Shown here: piece by piece, positions 1 to 5,919 of the stretch
How the letters are laid out: each line of letters opens with the position of its first letter
Numbering within the stretch: position 1 is the stretch's first letter
From: Moraxellaceae bacterium UBA2032
GTDB lineage: Bacteria > Pseudomonadota > Gammaproteobacteria > Pseudomonadales > Moraxellaceae
Assembly: GCA_002333125.1 (NCBI GenBank)
Contig: DDBM01000270.1
Coordinates: 3,884-11,749 of the forward strand
DNA length: 7,866 nucleotides
Direction: 5' to 3'
The notes under the pieces: generated by a model
Told to the model about the DNA's origin: nothing
Databases searched by the model: none
Seen by the model: the letters and a program-made list of their open reading frames with translations, nothing else
Made by a program: the position numbers and the translations under genes

Positions 1-869
1 ATAAAGGGCAATATCAAGAAGCATTAGAGCTTATTCATGCTTATTTAAGCAAACTGACTGCGTTAATAACCATCGAAGACCAAGAAGTTCCGCGCTTGCA
101 ATTTCAATTACAAATTTTAGAGCTTCGTTTAGAGTCATTAAGTAACGAAAAAGCAGAGTTAGAACGCTGTTTAATTGTTTTTAATAGGCGGCATGACGAG
201 GTATTAGGCGATTTAATTAAAAATGTGTTACAGGCTCGTGCCGAATATGCGCGTTTAATGTTTGACATGAAACAAAAGGAGCTTGAGCAAGAAGCTATTC
301 AAAGTGAAAAAGTGCAAGAAGAAGCCAAAGCAGCCGAGGAAAAAGCCGAAGAAGCCGAACATACTTATCAGCAGTATTCGCAACAACATGAACAATTACA
401 GTATGAGCAAGCGATTCCTGAATTAGATGCCCAACAAGAAAAAGAGTTAAAAACCTTATATCGTAAGGCTTGTAATTTGTGCCACCCTGATAAAGTGCCA
501 GAAGATAATAAGCAACTTGCCCATGAAATTTTTGTTGAGTTGCAAGAAGCGTATAAAAGTAATGATATTGAGCAAGTGGCTAACATTTATGAGCGTGTTA
601 AAAAGGGTGATTTTAAGCAAACACGCGCAAGCACTTTAACTAAAACCGAGATATTAAAGGCAGCGATTGCCGAAATTAAATATCAGCTTGATAAGTTGCT
701 AACTGAGTTACAGGTATTACAAACAAGTCAGGCGGTGCAGTTAATGCAACGTGCAGGGAGTAATGAAGCAGATTGGCAGCACTATTTTGATGGGCAATAT
801 CGCTTATTAAAAAGTGAGTTAGAGCGTGTGAGTGAGCAGGTGCAGCAATTTATAAATGGAGAGGCATAA
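1..869 (+). CDS. J-domain-like coiled-coil protein, 5'-truncated by the window edge
   Basis: The reading frame (codons from base 3) is open to the left edge, so the true start lies outside. The TTG at 96 is only an internal codon. About 288 codons are visible. The first part (KGQYQEALELIHAYL) looks TPR-like. A long charged Glu/Lys/Gln-rich stretch, probably coiled coil, follows. Visible codons 145-195 resemble J-domain helices II and III: basic helix KTLYRKACNLC, then the invariant HPD at codons 161-163, then AHEIFVELQEAYKSND. The usual helix I (the YxxLGV type) is not evident, so this is a shortened or divergent J domain. J domains stimulate Hsp70 ATPase through HPD, so the likely partner is DnaK or a dedicated Hsp70. 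A second helical segment follows to the end. The stop overlaps the next start (TAATG), implying translational coupling with the repeat protein. The family is not otherwise recognised. Confidence 0.85.
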   Translation, partial: KGQYQEALELIHAYLSKLTALITIEDQEVPRLQFQLQILELRLESLSNEKAELERCLIVFNRRHDEVLGDLIKNVLQARAEYARLMFDMKQKELEQEAIQSEKVQEEAKAAEEKAEEAEHTYQQYSQQHEQLQYEQAIPELDAQQEKELKTLYRKACNLCHPDKVPEDNKQLAHEIFVELQEAYKSNDIEQVANIYERVKKGDFKQTRASTLTKTEILKAAIAEIKYQLDKLLTELQVLQTSQAVQLMQRAGSNEADWQHYFDGQYRLLKSELERVSEQVQQFINGEA

Positions 870-2881
870 TGACTGACAATAAAAATTTGGTGATTAGGTC
901 AGAGCAGCATTTAATGGCGCAGGTTGAAGCTGCTAATACACGCTTGGCGATTAGTTCGCAGTTGACGCAGGATGTAGAGAGAAGACGGTTTGTGGAGATA
1001 TTGAAAAGGATTGACAAAGAAGAGGCAGTGGCATTTCTTTCAGTGTATGCCTGTTTGAGTGATGAGTTGATAAATAAATATAAGAATTATTGGGGAGGGA
1101 ATTATGAGGATGTGGATGATGACTCAACAGCACATTATTTCTTAGAGGAAAATAAAAATCTGATTTTGTCAATAGATTTACTTGAAAGATTTGAAGATAA
1201 GTGGAGTTGGGGTGTGTTATCAGGGAATGAAGCGTTGCCTTGGTCATTAGAGTTAATTGAAAGATTTGAAGATAAGTGGAATTGGCAGGAGTTATCAAAC
1301 AATGAAGCGTTGCCATGGTCATTAGAGTTAATTGAACGATTTGAAGATGAGTGGCATTGGGGTTGGGGTTGGGCGCGCGGCTTAAATAATATAGGCTTAT
1401 CAGGCAATAAAGCCTTGCCATGGTCATTAGCATTGATTGAACGGTTTAAAGATGAGTGGGATTGGCAGAGTTTGTCAGATAATGAAGCGTTGCCGTGGTC
1501 ATTAGAATTGATTGAGCGATTTAAAGATAAGTGGGATTGTGAGAGTTTGTTAGGGAATAATGCCTTGCCATGGTCATTAGAGTTAATTGAACGATTTGAA
1601 GACAAGTGGAGTTGGCAGAGTTGGCAGAGTTTGTCAGGGAATAATGCCTTGCCATGGTCATTAGAGTTAATTGAACGATTTGAAGGTAAGTGGGATTGGG
1701 TGAGATTGTCAGGGAATGAAGCGTTGCCGTGGTCATTAGAGCTTATTGAACGGTTTGAAGATAAGTGGGATTGGTATAATTTGTCAGGGAATAAAGCGTT
1801 GCCGTGGTCATTAGAGCTTATTGAACGGTTTGAAGATAAGTGGGATTGGGAGAGATTGTCAGGGAATGAAGCGTTGTCGTTGTCATTAGAGCTTATTGAA
1901 CGGTTTAAAAATAAGTGGCGTTGGGGTGCTTTATCATACAATGGTCTTTTGCCGTGGTCATTAGAGTTAATTGAACGATTTAAAAATAAGTGGTGTTGGG
2001 GTGCTTTATCATACAAAGGTCTTTTGCCGTGGTCATTAGAATTGATTGAACGATTTGAAGATAAGTGGAATTGGGAGAGATTGTCAGGGAATGAAGCGTT
2101 GCCGTGGTCTACAGAGTTAATTGAAAGATTTGAAGATAAGTGGAATTGGCAGGAGTTATCAAACAATGAAGCGTTGCCGTGGTCTACAGAGTTAATTGAA
2201 AAATATGAAAATATATGGAATTTAAAAAAAGTAGCAAAAAACTCTGGTGTATCTGGCTCTATAAAAACCATATTAATAGAGAGATTTCAAGAAGTTATAA
2301 ATCGGGATATTATATTCAACCATGAAGGTGATTATAGATATAGTTTTGGGACTTTATCGGGTAATAAATTTTTAATATGGTCATCTAAGTTAATTGATGA
2401 TTATAAAGATTATTGGGATTGGAATATTTTGTCAGATAATGATGCACTGCCTTGGTCATTAGATTTAATAGAGCGATTTAAAGATAGATGGGTGTTCGGT
2501 GACTCATACGTTGCTTGGGGGTATTGGAGTGGGAAGTCGATATATAAAGGATTGTCTGCAAGCAAGGTATTGCCATGGACAATAGAGTTAATTGAAAAAT
2601 TCAAAGATTATTGGAACTGGAGTAAATTATCAGCTAATCAATATTTGCCATGGTCATTAACATTGATTGAAAAGTGCCTGAAATCTAAAGGACCGATTTA
2701 TTTTATAGATGAGTATTATGATGAGTCTTGGCGCTGGGATGTTTTGGCCTTTAATCCCTCATTTATAGCCTGTTTGCCAAAACTATCATTTGAGGATATT
2801 GATGAAGTGATGAGTTATCATTTTCCGTTAACCCAAATATCAAAGCAATCAAATGATTTTGATGATGATTTGCCATTTTAG
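869..2881 (+). CDS. Trp-rich 25-residue tandem-repeat protein with an SSB-like C-terminal tip
   Basis: This protein has 670 residues. ATG 869 overlaps the upstream stop by one base and has a Shine-Dalgarno GGAG at 858-861. Residues 1-66 are a helical N-terminal region. Residues 67-103 look like a degenerate first repeat. From residue 104, 13 regular units of 25 residues follow, then about six degenerate ones. Key unit positions are LIERF, then (E/K)DKW-x-W, then LSGN, then ALPWSLE. Unit 3 carries a 10-residue WGWG-containing insertion and unit 6 a duplicated WQS. The pattern (a helix, a WxW anchor, LSxN turn, PW) suggests an alpha solenoid used for binding, and resembles by memory the W-x-W-LSxNP repeats of giant-virus proteins and some Bacteroidetes proteins. 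No catalytic motif, signal peptide or membrane segment is seen. The last residues are SNDFDDDLPF, nearly identical to the SSB C-terminal tip. The coding strand is visibly C-poor. Function is unknown; a scaffold working with the J-domain protein is inferred. Confidence 0.9.
   Translation: MTDNKNLVIRSEQHLMAQVEAANTRLAISSQLTQDVERRRFVEILKRIDKEEAVAFLSVYACLSDELINKYKNYWGGNYEDVDDDSTAHYFLEENKNLILSIDLLERFEDKWSWGVLSGNEALPWSLELIERFEDKWNWQELSNNEALPWSLELIERFEDEWHWGWGWARGLNNIGLSGNKALPWSLALIERFKDEWDWQSLSDNEALPWSLELIERFKDKWDCESLLGNNALPWSLELIERFEDKWSWQSWQSLSGNNALPWSLELIERFEGKWDWVRLSGNEALPWSLELIERFEDKWDWYNLSGNKALPWSLELIERFEDKWDWERLSGNEALSLSLELIERFKNKWRWGALSYNGLLPWSLELIERFKNKWCWGALSYKGLLPWSLELIERFEDKWNWERLSGNEALPWSTELIERFEDKWNWQELSNNEALPWSTELIEKYENIWNLKKVAKNSGVSGSIKTILIERFQEVINRDIIFNHEGDYRYSFGTLSGNKFLIWSSKLIDDYKDYWDWNILSDNDALPWSLDLIERFKDRWVFGDSYVAWGYWSGKSIYKGLSASKVLPWTIELIEKFKDYWNWSKLSANQYLPWSLTLIEKCLKSKGPIYFIDEYYDESWRWDVLAFNPSFIACLPKLSFEDIDEVMSYHFPLTQISKQSNDFDDDLPF
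1178..2662 (+). repeat. 75-bp in-frame tandem repeat array (25-residue units)
   Basis: Units start at Leu codons, for example 1178, 1253, 2117 and 2192. Units 1-13 (1178-2191) are regular: 13 x 75 bp plus 39 bp from two in-frame insertions, in unit 3 (30 bp) and unit 6 (9 bp, a duplicated ttggcagag). Units after 2192 are degenerate, with cleaner copies near 2390-2464 and 2588-2662. Some units are almost identical in DNA. Bases 1249-1314 and 2113-2178 match perfectly over 66 bp, and the two units beginning near 1961 differ at only a few bases. This points to recent slippage, unequal exchange or gene conversion. Confidence 0.93.
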
Positions 2882-2888
2882 CAAGAGT

Positions 2889-2960
2889 GGCCTGTATGCA
2901 GCGTAGCGAAATACGGGATTAAATATATATAAAACAGATGCCGATTGCTTTGATTTTGCC
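2889..2960 (+). repeat. Truncated BIME/REP-like element (copy 1, left half only)
   Basis: CCTGTAT (2891-2897) pairs with ATACGGG (2911-2917) around gcagcgtagcga, a REP-type hairpin. The AT-rich spacer (aaatatatataaaac) and gattttgcc follow, but the right-hand inverted REP found in the other copies is absent. Bases 2881-2960 match 2994-3073 at 77 of 80 positions, an offset of 113 bp. The copy begins right at the stop codon of the repeat protein, so the hairpin may also protect or terminate that transcript. Confidence 0.75.
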
Positions 2961-2993
2961 TTGACATCCTCCCCACCCTCAAAGGGCGAGCAA
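2961..2993. mobile_element. Remnant resembling an IS200/IS605 (IS1341-type) element end
   Basis: TTGACATCCTCCCC followed by ACCCTCAAAGGGCGAG contains a small hairpin (CCCT-CAA-AGGG). This resembles the subterminal sequence commonly seen at ends of IS200/IS605-family elements carrying TnpB (TTGACATCCTCCCCGCCCT...AGGGCGGGG), recalled from general knowledge. No tnpA or tnpB coding sequence is present. It sits exactly where copy 1 of the BIME loses its right half and before copy 2 begins. Confidence 0.5.
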
Positions 2994-3001
2994 GCAAGAG
3001 T

Positions 3002-3110
3002 AGCCTGTATGCAGCGTAGCGAAATACGGGATTAAATATATATAAAACAGATGCTTATTGCTTTGATTTTGCCATAAATCCCGTGTTACGTTTCACTTCA
3101 CACGGGCTAC
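3002..3110 (+). repeat. Complete BIME-like element (copy 2): two inverted REP hairpins
   Basis: The left REP stem is CCTGTAT (3004-3010) with ATACGGG (3024-3030). The right REP stem is CCCGTGT (3080-3086) with ACACGGG (3100-3106). The right unit, read on the minus strand (GTAGCCCGTGTG...ACACGGGAT), is similar to the left unit (tagcctgtatg...atacgggat), so the pair is inverted, as in a BIME. The spacer is AT-rich. REP elements of this look are usually mobilised by RAYT-type Y1 transposases encoded elsewhere in the genome; none is seen here. Confidence 0.75.
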
Positions 3111-3150
3111 ATACTTCGCAAATTCTTAACACATAAGGATAAAGACCACC

Positions 3151-3372
3151 ATGAGTGAAAAACTAAACGAAGACGCATTAACCGCCTTAAAAATAGCATT
3201 TTGTTATATGCCAAAAGCCATAGATGTTAACCGTTACGATCACGGTGAAAACTTTGAAAAAGTGCTGGCTGATATTACAACCGTGCGCGAAATGCTATTG
3301 TTGAATGACGTTGATCCTGAAGAAGTTTATGCTGAGATGAATCCTGATTCTGCCCCAAATTCTTGTTATTAA
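3151..3372 (+). CDS. Small hypothetical protein, 73 residues, between two BIME-like elements
   Basis: The ATG at 3151 is preceded by AAGGA (3135-3139), a plausible though slightly distant ribosome site. The product is soluble, acidic and helical in appearance: residues 8-21 are hydrophobic-amphipathic (LTALKIAFCYMPKA), then IDVNRYDHGENFEKV, a second helix with DITTVREMLLLNDVDPEEV, and a short tail ending NSCY. There is no signal peptide, membrane segment or known catalytic motif. I do not recognise the family. It is bracketed by copy 2 (41 bp upstream) and copy 3 (4 bp downstream) of the BIME-like element, so it may have been inserted or shuffled with them. The codon use is ordinary and the ribosome site is present, so it is probably real. 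A role with hicAB downstream is not supported by anything visible. Confidence 0.7.
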   Translation: MSEKLNEDALTALKIAFCYMPKAIDVNRYDHGENFEKVLADITTVREMLLLNDVDPEEVYAEMNPDSAPNSCY

Positions 3373-3376
3373 AGCA

Positions 3377-3481
3377 AGCCCGTATGCAGCACCGCGAAAT
3401 GCGGGATAAATATATTCAAAAAAAACTTATCGCCTTGACTCTGCCATAAATCCCATGTTGCGTGCAACGAACACGGGCTAC
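3377..3481 (+). repeat. Complete but diverged BIME-like element (copy 3)
   Basis: The left REP is CCCGTAT (3379-3385) with ATGCGGG (3399-3405). The right REP is CCCATGT (3452-3458) with ACACGGG (3471-3477). The architecture is the same as copy 2 (AT-rich spacer, then a ttgactctgccataaat block), but with more substitutions, so it is an older or different insertion. It lies between the 73-residue gene and the hicA promoter and could act as a transcript end for the former. Confidence 0.75.
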
Positions 3482-3487
3482 TTTATT

Positions 3488-3516
3488 TTGAAAATAAAAC
3501 ATATTTGTTTTATAGT
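3488..3516 (+). promoter_or_regulatory. hicA promoter with overlapping palindromic operator
   Basis: TTGAAA (3488-3493), a 17-bp spacer and TATAGT (3511-3516) form a strong sigma-70 promoter with a start point near 3523. The spacer is filled by a perfect dyad, ATAAAACA (3494-3501), TATT, TGTTTTAT (3506-3513), which also overlaps the -10 box. HicB antitoxins with a C-terminal DNA-binding domain autorepress their operons, so this dyad is the natural candidate for the HicB/HicAB operator. The operator assignment is inference; the dyad and promoter boxes are read directly. Confidence 0.75.
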
Positions 3517-3542
3517 GTGCTTGTCGCATTAAGGAACTAATC

Positions 3543-3728
3543 ATGAAGTATAGCGAATTTGAGCGATGGTTAAAACGACAGGGTGTCGAAGTTATTAGGA
3601 ATGGTAAAGGCTCGCACCGAATCGTTAAATTAGGTGACAAACAAACAACCTTTCCTTATCACGGCAGTGCGGAGATAGGTGAGGGACTTCGTAAAACCAT
3701 CATCAAACAACTTGGCCTAAAGGACTAA
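3543..3728 (+). CDS. hicA: HicA toxin (mRNA interferase)
   Basis: The 61-residue product matches the E. coli-type HicA pattern throughout: MKYSEFERWLKRQGVEV at the N-terminus, the conserved glycine-Ser-His segment (GKGSHRIV, His25 the likely catalytic residue), a beta strand region ending TTFPYH, and the C-terminal EGLRKTIIKQLGLKD. HicA has a double-stranded-RNA-binding-like fold and cleaves mRNA (and tmRNA) in the cytoplasm until HicB neutralises it. The length is normal (E. coli HicA is 58 residues). The start is ATG 3543 with AAGGA at 3531-3535. It is transcribed from the promoter at 3488-3516. The partner hicB lies downstream in the same direction, but 120 bp away, which is more than usual for this pair. 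All features suggest an intact toxin. Confidence 0.93.
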   Translation: MKYSEFERWLKRQGVEVIRNGKGSHRIVKLGDKQTTFPYHGSAEIGEGLRKTIIKQLGLKD

Positions 3729-3848
3729 GTTAAGTGAAGTGTATAGATTGAGTTTTAGCGTTACTCCAGCCATTTGCTACGTTATCTTGTTATGGGGCTT
3801 CGCCAGTTAGCGCAGTCGTTAGGATTTTATATTATATTGAGGTGAATT
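3729..3848 (+). other. 120-bp noncoding gap between hicA and hicB
   Basis: No open frame continues either gene here. The stretch includes a small GGC-TTC-GCC hairpin (about 3795-3803), an AT-rich run (ttttatattatatt, 3824-3837) that could hold a -10 box without a convincing -35, and a strong hicB ribosome site GAGGTGA (3839-3845). It may carry a separate hicB promoter or allow hicB to be translated independently of hicA, but the sequence does not prove either. Confidence 0.5.
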
Positions 3849-4265
3849 ATGGAATATATCGTGACCTTAGAGCCTGATACTAATGGCTCTTATTTGGTGT
3901 TATGCCCTGATATTCCTGAAATGGTGAGTGTGGGTAATACCGTAGATGAGGCATTAAAAGAAGCCTTAGATGGGTTAGAAACTGCCTTTATGATTTATAT
4001 GGATGACCGTAGAGCAATTCCAATGCCAACAGCAGCAAAAGCAGGGGATTATACGGTTCGTATTCCTGTCAAAGTGGCAGCTAAGGTTTTGTTGTTTAAC
4101 GAAATGATTGCTCAAAAAGTAACTAAAGCAGAAATGGCGCGACGTTTAGATGGATTTCAAGCCTCTGCCGACCGTATTTTGAGTATCAAACATTCAACCA
4201 AGTTAGAGACCTTAGAGGCGGCTTTTGCGGTGTTAGGTAAGCATTTAGATTTGCACGTCGCGTAA
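3849..4265 (+). CDS. hicB: HicB antitoxin with C-terminal helix-turn-helix
   Basis: The protein is 138 residues, the same length as E. coli HicB, and matches it along its length. Residues 1-60 form the HicB partial RNase H-like domain (MEYIVTLEPDTNGSYLV, PDIPE at 20-24, then the VGNTVDEALKEALDGLETA helix). Residues 61-80 are the linker and RIPVKVAAKVLL strand. Residues 85-131 carry a helix-turn-helix-like region (VTKAEMARRLDG, STKLETLEAAFAVLGKHL). HicB binds HicA to block its active site and, through the C-terminal domain, represses the operon promoter. The start at ATG 3849 has an excellent Shine-Dalgarno (GAGGTGA), stronger than that of hicA, which would favour antitoxin excess. No truncation is seen. 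Confidence 0.93.
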   Translation: MEYIVTLEPDTNGSYLVLCPDIPEMVSVGNTVDEALKEALDGLETAFMIYMDDRRAIPMPTAAKAGDYTVRIPVKVAAKVLLFNEMIAQKVTKAEMARRLDGFQASADRILSIKHSTKLETLEAAFAVLGKHLDLHVA

Positions 4266-4282
4266 TCAACGTCTGCAACGCA

Positions 4283-4321
4283 AAACCCATCACCTTGATT
4301 CGATTTATAAATCGTGGGTTT
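4283..4321 (+). terminator. Hairpin downstream of hicB (possible terminator, weak T-tract)
   Basis: AAACCCA (4283-4289) pairs with TGGGTTT (4315-4321), enclosing a separate perfect 14-bp palindrome CGATTTATAAATCG (4301-4314). Only three T residues at the end follow the stem, so a Rho-independent role is plausible but not strong. Confidence 0.45.
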
Positions 4322-4329
4322 CCTTCGTC

Positions 4330-4356
4330 AACCACACGCTACTATGATGTGGTTTT
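4330..4356 (+). terminator. Second hairpin after hicB with short T run
   Basis: AACCACA (4330-4336) pairs with TGTGGTT (4348-4354) across an 11-base loop, with the T run TTTT (4353-4356) at its 3' edge. With the preceding hairpin it separates hicAB from the lipase gene. The remaining stretch to 4454 is AT-rich and may hold the lipase promoter (TAGAAT at 4415-4420 is a possible -10, with no good -35). Confidence 0.45.
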
Positions 4357-4454
4357 GTGCAAACAATAAAAATACAACTGTATATTTAATCAATAATCAG
4401 CCCAAAAAATGGTTTAGAATAACGGCAGTCCAAGCTATTTTTTAGGAAGTCCTC

Positions 4455-5897
4455 ATGTCGCGCCAAAAGCAACTCTTAAACCAAGCACTCGCCCAAGCAG
4501 CCACCTATCAAGAGTGGTTGTCTGTAGCGCAAGCCTTAGATGAATATGATGGTTTGATGGACTGGCGCAGCAGCGATGCCTCGGCCTTTTTTCATGAAAA
4601 ATTGATTCGTGACCATATACAACAAATGCAAGCCTTACGTCAAAGCAACGACTTTGAAAACTTAGCGGTGCTACTGCAAGAAAGTGTGTATCGTCATTTA
4701 GGCGAGTTAAACAACCCTGAGCTGTATCAATATGCGCGTTCTGGCACAAAACATATTGTGACCGAATATTTGGACGAAGTTGAGCAAGTGATGCGCACCT
4801 TGAGTGAGCAAAGCATTCCTAATATGTCCGAACAGCATAAGTTAGCTCTGTTTGAACAAGCCGAACGAATTTATGGTCGTCCTGCCTTAATGTTAAGTGG
4901 TGGCGCGGCTTTTGGTATTTATCATTTAGGCGTAACAAAAGCCTTGTGGGAGGCAAATTTATTACCCACCGTGTTAGCAGGCTCTAGCATGGGCGCGATT
5001 GTCGCGGCGGCGGTGTGTAACCGTAGCGATGCCGAGCTTGATGTATTTTATGCAGAGAAAATGGAGTCTATTCATCGTCAAGCCTTGCGTTGGCGTAGTC
5101 CTAAAGCCATGTGGCAAAAAGGTACGTTTATGGACGAACGTCAAGTATTTGACCATATTATTGCTAACGTAGGCAGTACCACCTTTGGGGAAGCCTATAA
5201 ACGCAGTGGTCGAGTGTTAAATATTTCGGTGTCGCCGACGCGTACCCATCAAAAGCCTCGCGTGTTAAATTACCTCACTGCGCCCGATGTGTTAGTAGAA
5301 TATGCCGCGCAAGCCTCGTGTGCCATTCCTGCTATTTTTCCGCCTGTGGCTTTACAAGCCAAACGCAGTAATGGTCAACAAGTGCCATACATGAGTACCG
5401 AAACATGGATTGACGGTACAGTGCATGGCGATTTGCCGCGTGAGCGTTTAGCACGGCTGCACAATGTTAATCAAACCATTGTTAGTCAGGCTAATCCGCA
5501 TGTGATACCTTTTATTACCCACAAAAAACAACGCGGTATTAGAGCGGTTGGCAAACATGTGGTGTCGTCGTTGATTCATACCAGTAGCGCGGAGTTGTTG
5601 GATATTGGTCGCCATGTGTTACAAAAAACGCCTTTAAGCCCCTTACTCACACAGGCTCATGCAGTGGCTTCACAAAGCTATTTGGGTGATATTAATATTC
5701 AGTTTCCGTTTAGTCCTAAAGCCTATTTAAAGGTGATTGCTAACCCCAATGCCGCAGGATTGGCTAATTATATTCGTTTGGGCGAACAAGCAACGTGGCC
5801 ACAAATTGCCATGATTAAAGATTTAACCCGTATTAGTCGCGTGTTTCCTGAGTGTGTGGCGGTGATTAAAGAGCGAATAGCCGCTGGTGTGACTTAA
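4455..5897 (+). CDS. Patatin-like lipase/phospholipase with N-terminal DUF3336 domain
   Basis: The protein has 480 residues. Residues 1-140 match DUF3336 (ATYQEWLSVAQALDEYDG, a LNNPELYQYARSGTK segment and VTEYLDEV). Residues 145-345 are the patatin domain: oxyanion-hole motif GGAAFG (149-154), nucleophile motif GSSMG with Ser178, and the dyad aspartate Asp320 in WIDGTVHGDLP. Thus both catalytic residues are present. DUF3336-patatin proteins include yeast Tgl3/4/5 and plant SDP1 triacylglycerol lipases, and bacterial homologues of less certain substrate; an acyl-ester hydrolase on triacylglycerol or phospholipid is expected. There is no signal peptide, so it is cytoplasmic or peripherally membrane-bound. 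ATG 4455 has AGGAAG at 4444-4449. The LNS2 phosphatase follows after 22 bp, probably in one operon. Confidence 0.92.
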   Translation: MSRQKQLLNQALAQAATYQEWLSVAQALDEYDGLMDWRSSDASAFFHEKLIRDHIQQMQALRQSNDFENLAVLLQESVYRHLGELNNPELYQYARSGTKHIVTEYLDEVEQVMRTLSEQSIPNMSEQHKLALFEQAERIYGRPALMLSGGAAFGIYHLGVTKALWEANLLPTVLAGSSMGAIVAAAVCNRSDAELDVFYAEKMESIHRQALRWRSPKAMWQKGTFMDERQVFDHIIANVGSTTFGEAYKRSGRVLNISVSPTRTHQKPRVLNYLTAPDVLVEYAAQASCAIPAIFPPVALQAKRSNGQQVPYMSTETWIDGTVHGDLPRERLARLHNVNQTIVSQANPHVIPFITHKKQRGIRAVGKHVVSSLIHTSSAELLDIGRHVLQKTPLSPLLTQAHAVASQSYLGDINIQFPFSPKAYLKVIANPNAAGLANYIRLGEQATWPQIAMIKDLTRISRVFPECVAVIKERIAAGVT

Positions 5898-5919
5898 ATT
5901 TACAGAATGTGCATTAGTT

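Noticed and set aside
96..869. TTG at 96 as the real start of the J-domain gene
   Set aside because: The frame is open to the window edge with plausible helical TPR-like coding sequence upstream and no ribosome site before 96, so the gene is 5'-truncated by the window.
951..1433. Minus-strand open frame of 160 codons
   Set aside because: Another antisense shadow of the repeat-protein gene, with low-complexity content (His, Thr, Asn rich) and no start signals.
1135..2271. Long minus-strand open frame (378 codons) opposite the repeat array
   Set aside because: It mirrors the 75-bp periodicity: a period divisible by three keeps antisense frames open. It has no ribosome site, and the plus strand has an overlapping coupled start and a meaningful C-terminus.
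2881..3110. CRISPR array
   Set aside because: Only two close copies with 80-bp repeats and a 33-bp spacer, internal palindromes and a diverged third copy; this fits REP/BIME elements, not CRISPR.
3716..3823. Integron attC-like site between hicA and hicB (CCTAA..GACT and AGTC-G-TTAGG arms, GTTAG near the right end)
   Set aside because: The arms pair only with a bulge, the left arm lies inside the hicA coding end, the right core does not fit GTTRRRY, and there is no integrase or second attC in the window. It splits a toxin-antitoxin pair, which a cassette boundary should not.
4974..5156. Small minus-strand frames within the lipase and LNS2 genes
   Set aside because: They lie wholly inside well-supported genes with catalytic motifs on the plus strand and lack their own start signals.
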